A stretch of DNA of 64,000 bases, taken from NCBI GenBank assembly GCA_963770375.1, contig CAVYPM010000025.1:124001-188000 (forward strand), given 5' to 3'. The stretch is from DASVBE01 sp963770375. Its GTDB lineage: Bacteria; Actinomycetota; Actinomycetes; Streptosporangiales; Streptosporangiaceae. A model generated the notes under the pieces. The model had not been told where the DNA came from. It did not search any database and saw only the letters and a program-made list of their open reading frames with translations. Shown piece after piece: positions 41,710 to 48,641 of this stretch (positions are counted from its first letter, which is position 1; every line of letters starts with the position of its first letter). Both the position numbers and the translations under genes were made by a program.

Positions 41710-42969
41710 GTGAGTGACGAGAACCCCGCAGCATACGGCGGTTTTGCCGCGGGCTCGCAGGTAGCCGGTTACCGGCTCGAGGAGCAGATCGGCCGCGGCG
41801 GCATGGCGGTCGTGTTCCGCGCCCGCGATTCCCGGCTTGGCCGCCGGGTGGCGCTGAAGATCCTGGCCCCCGAGCTGGCCAGGGACGACGCGTTCCGGCA
41901 GCGCTTCATCCGCGAGTCCAGGGCCGCGGCCGCGGTCGACCACCCGCACATCATCCCGGTGTTCGAGGCCGGCGAGTCCGAGGGCGTCCTGTTCATCGCC
42001 ATGCGGTACGTGGTGGGCCGGGACGTGCGCAGCCTGCTGGACGCCACCGGGCCGCTGCCCCCCGGCCGGGCCATCACCATCGTTACCCAGGTGTCCTCCG
42101 CGCTGGACGCCGCGCACTCGTTCGGCCTGGTCCACCGCGACGTCAAGCCCGGCAACATGCTGCTGGACTCGGTCGGCGGCAGCGGCCAGCCCGACCACAT
42201 CTACCTGTCCGACTTCGGGCTCAGCAAGCAGTCGCTGTCCGCCTCCGGGCTGACCGGCACCGGCCAGTTCCTCGGCACCCTGGACTACGTCGCGCCGGAG
42301 CAGATCGAGGGCAAGCTCGTCGACGGGCGCGCCGACCAGTACGCGCTGGCCGGCGCGGCCTACGAGATGCTCGGCGGGGCACCGCCGTTCCGCCGGGACG
42401 AGGGCCTGGCCATCCTGTGGGCGCAGATCTCCGCGACCCCGCCGCCGGTCACCAGCCTGCGGCCGGAACTGCCCGAGGCCGTCAACGGGGTGCTGCTGAA
42501 GGCGCTGGCCAAGGCGCCCGCCGACCGGTACGACAGCTGCCTGGAGTTCGCCGCCGCGCTGCGCGCGGCCTGCGGCATCCGGCCGGACCCGGCCTCGGAC
42601 CCCGGCACCCAGCCCGGCCAGGTGCGGCAGCGGACCGAGCTGGCCATGCCGATCACCCCGCCGGTCAGCCCGGCGCCCGGCACCCCGCAGCCCGCCGGGG
42701 CCGGGCCGGCCCGGCCGCCACCTCCGGCCCGTCCGGCATCCTGCCGCCCCCGGTCAGCGGGTACGACGCGGCGGCAGGCCCGCCCACGTCAGGCCCGATG
42801 GCCGGCCCGCCGACCGCCGGGGCCGGGGCCGTCTCCGGCCCGTCCGGCACCGTCCCGCCAAGCACCGGATACGCCCCGGGCACGGCCGGGGCGAGTGGCC
42901 CGCCCACCGAGGCGGCCCAGGCCATCGGCTCGTCCGGCCCGAAGCCCGGGTCCACCAAGGGCGGGCTGA
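41710..42969 (+). CDS. Serine/threonine protein kinase, N-terminal part intact
   Basis: The kinase domain is complete: Gly-rich loop IGRGGMAVVF, VALKIL (ATP-binding Lys), catalytic loop VHRDVKPGN, DFGLSKQ (DFG), and an activation segment ending GTLDYVAPEQIEGK. It should phosphorylate Ser/Thr residues in the cytosol, for example on the adjacent FHA-containing ABC transporter. After about residue 335 the frame enters a Pro/Ala/Arg-rich stretch that is very probably out of frame. The natural continuation (a Gly/Ser/Pro linker, one membrane helix and a beta-propeller) is in other frames up to 44316. GGAGGG lies 4-5 nt before GTG 41710. Confidence 0.88.
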   Translation: MSDENPAAYGGFAAGSQVAGYRLEEQIGRGGMAVVFRARDSRLGRRVALKILAPELARDDAFRQRFIRESRAAAAVDHPHIIPVFEAGESEGVLFIAMRYVVGRDVRSLLDATGPLPPGRAITIVTQVSSALDAAHSFGLVHRDVKPGNMLLDSVGGSGQPDHIYLSDFGLSKQSLSASGLTGTGQFLGTLDYVAPEQIEGKLVDGRADQYALAGAAYEMLGGAPPFRRDEGLAILWAQISATPPPVTSLRPELPEAVNGVLLKALAKAPADRYDSCLEFAAALRAACGIRPDPASDPGTQPGQVRQRTELAMPITPPVSPAPGTPQPAGAGPARPPPPARPASCRPRSAGTTRRQARPRQARWPARRPPGPGPSPARPAPSRQAPDTPRARPGRVARPPRRPRPSARPARSPGPPRAG

Positions 42970-44316
42970 CCGGGCCGCCGTCGCCCAGCGATCCCTCCTA
43001 CGGGCTCAGCCCGGTCTACGGCCCGCCCGCCCCGCGCCCGCCCTGGTACCGGTCCAAGGCCCTGGTCGCGCTGGCCGCCGTGGTCGCCGTCGTCGTCGTG
43101 GCCGGGGGCGGCTACTTCCTGCTCGGCAACAAGGGCAGCGGGAACAACAACGGCGGTAACGGCGGCAATACCGGCGGGGGCGGCGGCCGCCCACCGTGGC
43201 GGCGGCCCCGGCGAAGCTGCCCGGCTGCGTGCAGAAGCCGGTCAACGGCAAGCCCGCGGACATCATCAACGCCACCACCCAGCTCAGTAACTCCCGTCCC
43301 AGCGCTCCCAGCCACCCGTTCGCGGTGGCGACCACCCCGAACGGCAAGTACACCTTCGTCACCCTCGGCGGCGGGCTGGCCGTGCTGAAGAACGGCGACG
43401 CGCTGATGCCGAAGGTGGTGCACACGATCAACATGCCCGGCGCGAACAAGGGCTTCCAGTTCAGCAAGGACGGCAAGCAGCTGATCGTCGCCACCAACGG
43501 CGGGGCGTACGTCTACAGCGAAGCCGCGGCGGAGCAGGGCCAGGCCCAGCTGCTCGGCAAGCTGGAGAGCCCGGGCGGCAACGGCGCGGTGCAGACGGCC
43601 ATGTCGCAGGACGGGAAGTTCCTGTTCGTCACGCTGCAGAGCAGCACCGGCGTCGCGGTGTTCAACTACGCGCAGGCCGCCGCATCCAGGCTTCCAGCAG
43701 AACGGCCTGGTCGGGGTCATCCCGACCGGCCTCCAGCCGGTCGGGATCGACCTCTCGCCGGACGGCCAGACCATGTACGTGACCAGCATGCAGAAGAAGC
43801 GAGCCGAAGGTTGAGCAGGTCGGCGGGATCGGCTTCGTCAGCGTCATCAGCGTGCAGAAGGCCGAGAGCAACCCGAGGCACGCGGTGCAGCAGACGGTCA
43901 CCGCCGGGTGCGACCCGGTCCGGGTGATCATCACCCCGGACGGCAAGACGGCCTGGGTCACCGTCCGGGAGAGCGACGCGCTGCTCGGCTTCGACACCGC
44001 GAAGATGCTCAGTGACCCGGAGCACGCGCTGATCGCCCGGGTGGACATCTGCTCCAACCCGATTGGCGAGAGCTTCGCCGCCAACCACACCCGGGTCGTG
44101 GCCGCCTGCTCCGACCTGGACCAGAACAAGAACGGTAAGCCAGGGGTCGCCATCGTCGATACGCAGGCGGCGCTGGACGGGTCGGATAAGGCCTACACCG
44201 GCATGGTCCTGACCGGCGGCTTGCCGCGTCAGTTCACGGTAAGGGGCGACGCACTGATGGTAACCAATTACGGAAACGGCCAGCTGCTGGCCATCGACGT
44301 CAACGATCTGCCATGA
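42720..44316 (+). pseudogene. Frameshifted membrane and beta-propeller sensor part of the kinase gene
   Basis: The natural continuation of the kinase can be followed through four frame changes: near 42700-42725 (linker ATSGPSGILPPPVSGYDAAA), near 43180 after the membrane helix (ALVALAAVVAVVVVAGGGYF), near 43690, and near 43795. The extracytoplasmic part is a YncE/WD40-like beta-propeller with repeating blades such as HPFAVATTPNGKYTFVTLGG, MSQDGKFLFVTLQSSTG, LSPDGQTMYVTSMQ and VIITPDGKTAWVTVRES. It ends at TGA 44316. Either the gene is decaying or the sequence has indels in GC-rich runs. Confidence 0.7.
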
Positions 44317-45071
44317 CCTGGGACGCCCCGACCCAGAGCTGGGACACCCCGGCCGCGCCGCCGCGCCGCCGGCACCGGGCCCTGCGCAACACGATCGTCG
44401 TCGTCCTGGCCCTGATCGTGCTGTTTATCGTCGGCGACCGGCTGGCCGTGCTCTACGCCCAGAACCAGGTCGCCCAGCAGTTCAAGGAGCAGGGCGGCTT
44501 CGAGGGCACCCCGTCGGTGTCGATCAAGGGCTTCCCGTTCCTCACCCAGGTCATCGCGCACAACATCCACGAGATCACGATCACCTCGGACAAGATCAAG
44601 GCCGGCCCGGTCACGATCACGAACCTCGACGCCGACATCACCGACGTGAAGCTGAACGGCGCGTTCACCGCGGGCACCATCGGCCACCTGGACGGCCAGG
44701 CGCTGATCCCGTTCAGCGGCCTGACCAACGCGCTCGGCAGCGCACTGGGCGGCGCCGGCGGCGGCCTCGGGGACCTGCTGGGCTCCGGCGTGACCATCAA
44801 GTCGGCCGGGCACAACACGATCAAGGCAAGCTTCGACCTGACCATCATCAGCGGCTCGGCCACGCTGAAGGTGACCAGGGAGCCCGGCAACAAGATCCAC
44901 ATCCACCTGCTGTCCAGCCACGGGCTGCCGTCCGAGATCACCGATCAGCTGAAGGACCTGACCGTGCCGATCCCGGCGCTGCCGCTGGGCATGAAGATCC
45001 AGCGCATCCAGGTGAACGGGGCCGGCATCAGCATCCACGTCACCGGCGACAACGTGAAGTTCACCAACTAG
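44313..45071 (+). CDS. DUF2993 (LmeA-like) membrane-anchored protein
   Basis: The 252-residue protein has a short cytosolic tail, one membrane segment (about 26-46, TIVVVLALIVLFIVGDRLAV) and an extracytoplasmic DUF2993 domain (VSIKGFPFLTQVIAHNIHEI, ATLKVTREPGNKIHI, IPALPLGMKIQRIQVNGAGI). LmeA of mycobacteria, in the same family, binds phospholipids and supports lipomannan elongation. The ATG overlaps the end of the kinase/propeller gene (ATGA), and its TAG stop lies at the edge of repeat copy 2. Confidence 0.88.
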   Translation: MTWDAPTQSWDTPAAPPRRRHRALRNTIVVVLALIVLFIVGDRLAVLYAQNQVAQQFKEQGGFEGTPSVSIKGFPFLTQVIAHNIHEITITSDKIKAGPVTITNLDADITDVKLNGAFTAGTIGHLDGQALIPFSGLTNALGSALGGAGGGLGDLLGSGVTIKSAGHNTIKASFDLTIISGSATLKVTREPGNKIHIHLLSSHGLPSEITDQLKDLTVPIPALPLGMKIQRIQVNGAGISIHVTGDNVKFTN

Positions 45072-45225
45072 CGAGCCAGCTAGCCCGCGGACGGCGGAGC
45101 CGGCCGCAGCTCGTGGAGGGCCGCGGCGCTGTTTTCCTGACGAGCGATGAGGCGCGACGAAGGAGCGCCGAGGGAGCGAGGAGGGAAGGCAGCGCTCATA
45201 GCGGCCCGGAGCGAGCCAGCTAGCA
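45071..45225 (+). repeat. Interspersed intergenic repeat, copy 2, flanked by 14-bp direct repeats
   Basis: The core 45115-45195 differs from copy 1 (28144-28224) by one base. GCGAGCCAGCTAGC occurs at both ends (45071-45084 and 45211-45224), spaced 140 nt. The left copy begins at the last base of the DUF2993 stop. The right copy supplies the TAG stop of the convergent LLM gene. Translated on the minus strand it gives AAFPPRSLGAPSSRLIAR in both copies, but no start or gene context supports expression. Confidence 0.85.
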
Positions 45226-46209
45226 CGGCGCGAGTCCGTGGATCGCGTCGCCCAGGTCGCCGTAGGGCGGGATCAGCGCGATGATCGGCACGTCGATGCC
45301 GGCCGTCACGTACTCCTGCAGACGCTCCCGGCAGGCGGCCGGCGAGCCGTGCACGACCAGCTCGTCGACCAGCTCGTCGCTGATCTCGGCCAGTGCCGCC
45401 TTCCGGTCCCCGGCCTGCCACGCGTCCCACATGCCCTGCAGTTTCGGGGCCCGGCCCAGCCAGCGGTGGAACTCGGCGTACACCTCGACGTTCAGGTAGG
45501 CCGCGATCATCCGGCGGCCGATCGCGCGGACCGCGGCGGCGTCCTCGTTCGGGCAGACGAAGATCCGGGCCAGCACCAGCCGCTGATCCGCCGCCGCGCC
45601 CGCGCCCGCCCGCATCTCGGACACCACGGTCGGCACGTCCCCGGCGGACAGCCAGTTGACGATGACCCCGTCCGCCTCCCGGCCGGCCAGCCGGAGCATG
45701 CCGGACCGCAGCGCGGCCAGGTACAGCGGCGGCGGGTCCGGCACCGGCCGGGACAGCCGGAAGCCGCGCACCGTGAACGTGCCGTAGTCCTCGTCCACCT
45801 TCTTGCCCGCCAGCGCGTCGCGCAGGAACCGCAGCGTGTCCCTGACCCGGCGGTACGGCTCGTCGAACGCCATCCCGTTCCACCGCCCGACGATCACGTC
45901 GGAGGAGGTGCCGATGCCCAGCGCGCACCGGCCGGGAGCCGCCTCGGCCAGCGCCGCCGCGCTCTGCGCCAGCAGCGCGGGCCCGCGCGTGTAGGCCGGG
46001 ATGATCGCCGGGCCGACCTGGAGCGACGACGTCCAGGCGGCGGCCATCAGCAGCGGCGAGAACCCGTCCAGGCCGTCCGACTCGCCGGACCAGGCGTCGG
46101 TGTAGCCGAGTGACTCGAGCAGCTGATACCACGCGCGGTGCTCATGCAGCGGGACCCCGCCGAAGGGGACGGTGATCCCCCACCGGCGGCCCGGGGCGTC
46201 AGGACTCAT
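45220..46209 (-). CDS. LLM class F420-dependent oxidoreductase
   Basis: The 329-residue protein is a luciferase-like (bacterial TIM-barrel) oxidoreductase: WGITVPFGGVPLHEHRAWYQ, LLMAAAWTSSLQVGPAIIPA and RCALGIGTSSDVIVGRWNGM are typical of the F420-dependent subgroup. It likely reduces or oxidises an unknown small molecule. ATG 46209 diverges from the kinase-like gene across 101 bp that contain a 20-bp palindrome. Its stop codon is within the right terminal repeat of copy 2. Confidence 0.9.
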   Translation of the reverse strand: MSPDAPGRRWGITVPFGGVPLHEHRAWYQLLESLGYTDAWSGESDGLDGFSPLLMAAAWTSSLQVGPAIIPAYTRGPALLAQSAAALAEAAPGRCALGIGTSSDVIVGRWNGMAFDEPYRRVRDTLRFLRDALAGKKVDEDYGTFTVRGFRLSRPVPDPPPLYLAALRSGMLRLAGREADGVIVNWLSAGDVPTVVSEMRAGAGAAADQRLVLARIFVCPNEDAAAVRAIGRRMIAAYLNVEVYAEFHRWLGRAPKLQGMWDAWQAGDRKAALAEISDELVDELVVHGSPAACRERLQEYVTAGIDVPIIALIPPYGDLGDAIHGLAPC

Positions 46210-46258
46210 GGCGCCCAGTGTGACAGCCGCCGCCAGGGCCGTGGTACTCCGCGGTAAC

Positions 46259-46278
46259 CGTCAGGGATTTCCCTGACG
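46259..46278. promoter_or_regulatory. 20-bp perfect palindrome, putative response-regulator operator
   Basis: CGTCAGGGATTTCCCTGACG has 9-bp perfect arms and a 2-nt centre, 32 nt before the start of the first kinase-like gene and about 50 nt before the divergent LLM gene. The symmetry and length suit a dimeric NarL/LuxR-type regulator such as the one encoded at 47924, suggesting autoregulation. Confidence 0.55.
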
Positions 46279-46310
46279 ACGCCGGGCCGGCTGCGGTCCA
46301 GGATAGGAAG

Positions 46311-47942
46311 GTGGAAACCGCTCCCCGCCCGGCTCTGCGCCCGGCCTTAGGCCCGCGGCTGCGCCGCCGGGACGGCCAGGCCGTGCTCGCCGCGGTGGTG
46401 GCGGTCACCGTGGTGGCGGCGGTGTGCTGCTGGCCGCTGGCCCGGCTGCACCCGCTGGCCGGGGTGTGGGCGGCCGCCGTCGGGGTCGCGCTTGCCGGGG
46501 CCGCCTGGCTGTGCGCCGACCTGGGCCTGGGGGTGGTGGGCTGGCTGCTGGCCTGCGCCCTGCTGTGGGGCGTTTCGGCGGCCGGGGCGCTGGGCGCCGC
46601 GATGGTGCCGGCCGGGGCCTGCTGGGCGGCGCTGTGGCTGCTGCTGGCCGCGGCCCCGGTGGTCGCGGGGCGCCGCGGTCCCGACCCGGACGGCGCCCGG
46701 CCGGTGTGGCTGGCCGCGGGCGGCGCCGCGCTGGCCGTCGCGGTGATCTCGCTGGCCATCCTGGTGCCGGACGCGCGGAACTGGGCGGCGACCACCAGCC
46801 AATGGGCGATGTGGTGGCCGGGCCCGGCCCGCAGCCCGTGGTCGGTGGCCGTGCAGGGCGCGGTGGCGGCGGCCGTGCCGGCCGCGGCCGGGCTGCGGGC
46901 CTGGCGGCGCCGCTGGGCCCGGGCCTCGGTGGCCGGCCTGCTGGCCGGGCTGCCTGCCGTGCCGACCGCGGAGGGCGTACAGCAGGCGCTGCGCACTGCG
47001 CTCGGCGACCCGACCGCGGCGGTGTACTACCGGCTGCCCGGCGCGCAGGGCTTCGTTTCCTCCGACGGCTACCAGGCCGTGCTGCCCGGCGGCGGCGGCC
47101 GGCTGGTCGTGCCCGCGGGCCGCCCCGGTGACGAGAACTCGGTCGTGCTGACCGTGGACGGCTCGCTGGGCCTGGACGCCGCGCCGCTGCAGGCCGCCCT
47201 GGTCGCCTGCCGCCCGGCCCTGGAGAACGCCGGGTTGCAGGCCGTGCTCAGCAGCCGGCTGCGCGAGGTCCGCGAATCCCGGGCCCGGATCGTGCACACC
47301 GCGATCGACGAGCGCCGGCGGCTGGCCCGCGACCTGCACGACGGCGCCCAGCAGCACCTGCTCGTGCTGCTGACCCGGCTGGGTATCGCCCGGCAGAACA
47401 CCACCGGGCCGCAGTCGCTGGAGGCCATCGACGCGGCCCGGGACCAGCTGCGGGTCGCGCTGGGCAAGCTGCGCGGGCTGTCCCGCGACATCTACCCGTC
47501 GGTGCTGGACGCCGAGGGGCTGACCGCCGCGCTGGAGTCGCTGGCCGACAGCGGCCAGGTCGACGTCGAGCTGGCCGGGCACCCGGGCAAGCTCGACCCG
47601 GAAGTGGAGATCATCGCCTACCTGACCGTCCGCGACATCGTGGACGGCCTTGGCCGCCAGGCCCCGGCGAGCCACGCCCGGATCAGCTTGCTTTCCGTGC
47701 CCGGCCGGCTGGCAATCCAGGTCAGGGCCACCCCGGCGGCCGCGGGAAAGGCCGTGGAATCGGCCCAGGGAACGGCTGCGGAAGCCGCCGGCCAGGACCG
47801 TTCCACGGTCCCGCCGGCCTGGCTCGCAATTGTTGCGGACCGAATAAGGGCGAATGGGGGTGATCTCAGCGTAAGATTCGAGCCCGTCCCCGCAACTGAA
47901 CTGGAGGCGGTGTGGGTCGAGGCATGGATCCCCTGCGGGTGA
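46311..47942 (+). CDS. NarL-class sensor kinase-like protein A: His present, ATP-binding domain degenerate
   Basis: The 543-residue protein has about six N-terminal membrane segments (residues about 20-195), a GAF-like domain starting VQQALRTALGDPTAAVYYRL (about 222) and a HisKA_3 dimerisation helix with an intact phospho-acceptor (ERRRLARDLHDGAQQHLLVL, His343). The ATPase domain is eroded. At the N-box it reads AYLTVRDIVDGLGRQAPA, lacking the E-x3-N-x2-KH residues; there is no DxGxG (VRATPAAAG instead) and no GxGL box. It is thus unlikely to bind ATP normally. Protein B, two genes downstream, has the reverse defect. The 3' end overlaps the regulator gene by 19 nt. Confidence 0.85.
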   Translation: METAPRPALRPALGPRLRRRDGQAVLAAVVAVTVVAAVCCWPLARLHPLAGVWAAAVGVALAGAAWLCADLGLGVVGWLLACALLWGVSAAGALGAAMVPAGACWAALWLLLAAAPVVAGRRGPDPDGARPVWLAAGGAALAVAVISLAILVPDARNWAATTSQWAMWWPGPARSPWSVAVQGAVAAAVPAAAGLRAWRRRWARASVAGLLAGLPAVPTAEGVQQALRTALGDPTAAVYYRLPGAQGFVSSDGYQAVLPGGGGRLVVPAGRPGDENSVVLTVDGSLGLDAAPLQAALVACRPALENAGLQAVLSSRLREVRESRARIVHTAIDERRRLARDLHDGAQQHLLVLLTRLGIARQNTTGPQSLEAIDAARDQLRVALGKLRGLSRDIYPSVLDAEGLTAALESLADSGQVDVELAGHPGKLDPEVEIIAYLTVRDIVDGLGRQAPASHARISLLSVPGRLAIQVRATPAAAGKAVESAQGTAAEAAGQDRSTVPPAWLAIVADRIRANGGDLSVRFEPVPATELEAVWVEAWIPCG

Positions 47943-48586
47943 TCCTCGTTGACGACTCGGCCTTATTCCGTCAGGGCCTGGCTGGCCTGCTCGCCCCGAC
48001 AGGAGTTCAGGTCAGCGCGCAGGCCGCGACCGCGGACGAGGCCGCCGTGCGGATCGCCGCGGACCGGCCCGATGTGGTGATCATGGACATCCGGATGCCG
48101 CCCACCTACACCGACGAGGGACTGCAGGCCACCGCGCAGCTGAAAAAGGCCGACCCGGATCTTGGTGTCCTGCTGCTGTCCGCGCACGTCGAGGTGGCCT
48201 CCGCGGCGCGGGTCTTCGAGGAGCACGACCGCGGTCTCGGCTACCTGCTGAAGGACCGGGTCGACAACGTGGACGCGCTGGTCCGGGACCTGCACCGGGT
48301 CGCGGCCGGGGAACTCGTGCTCGACCCCGAGGTGGTGCAGGGGCTGCTCGGCCGCCGCCGCAACGTCGAGCTCATCGCGAAGCTCACCGACCGCGAGCGG
48401 GACGTCCTGCGGCACATGGCGGAGGGCCGGTCCAACCAGCGGATCGCCGCCGCGATGATGCTGGCCCCGAAGACCGTGGAAAGCCACGTCGCCGCGGTCT
48501 TCACCAAGCTCGGCCTGCCCCCCTCGGCCGACGACAACCGGCGGGTCCTGGCCGTGCTGGCCTGGCTGCGCACCAGGGCCCAGTAG
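47924..48586 (+). CDS. NarL/LuxR-family response regulator
   Basis: The 220-residue protein has a receiver domain (RVILVDDSALFRQGLAGLLA, phospho-acceptor Asp55 in VVIMDIRMPP, LLKDRVDN with the conserved Lys) and a LuxR-type helix-turn-helix (LTDRERDVLRHMAEGRSNQR, PKTVESHVAAVFTKLGL). It lies between two kinase-like genes and should be phosphorylated by them. ATG 47924 overlaps the upstream gene; GTG 47912 is an alternative. Its TAG stop lies in the first unit of a 14-bp tandem repeat. The palindrome at 46259 is a candidate binding site. Confidence 0.93.
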   Translation: MDPLRVILVDDSALFRQGLAGLLAPTGVQVSAQAATADEAAVRIAADRPDVVIMDIRMPPTYTDEGLQATAQLKKADPDLGVLLLSAHVEVASAARVFEEHDRGLGYLLKDRVDNVDALVRDLHRVAAGELVLDPEVVQGLLGRRRNVELIAKLTDRERDVLRHMAEGRSNQRIAAAMMLAPKTVESHVAAVFTKLGLPPSADDNRRVLAVLAWLRTRAQ

Positions 48587-48631
48587 TGCGGGCCCAGTGG
48601 TGAGGGCCCAGTGGTGAGGGCCCAGCGGTGA
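48576..48631 (+). repeat. Four tandem 14-bp repeats between regulator and kinase-like gene B
   Basis: Units at 48576, 48590, 48604 and 48618 read GGGCCCAG-(T/C)-(A/G)-GTG-(C/A). Units 2 and 3 are identical. The first unit contains the TAG stop of the response regulator; the last ends 10 nt before ATG 48642. Each unit carries GTGAGGG-like sequence that resembles a weak ribosome-binding site. Confidence 0.85.
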
Positions 48632-48641
48632 GGGGACAGTA

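Noticed and set aside
43852..44316. Separate gene starting at ATG 43852
   Set aside because: The segment is the last part of the beta-propeller that continues from the kinase gene. No ribosome-binding site precedes this ATG.
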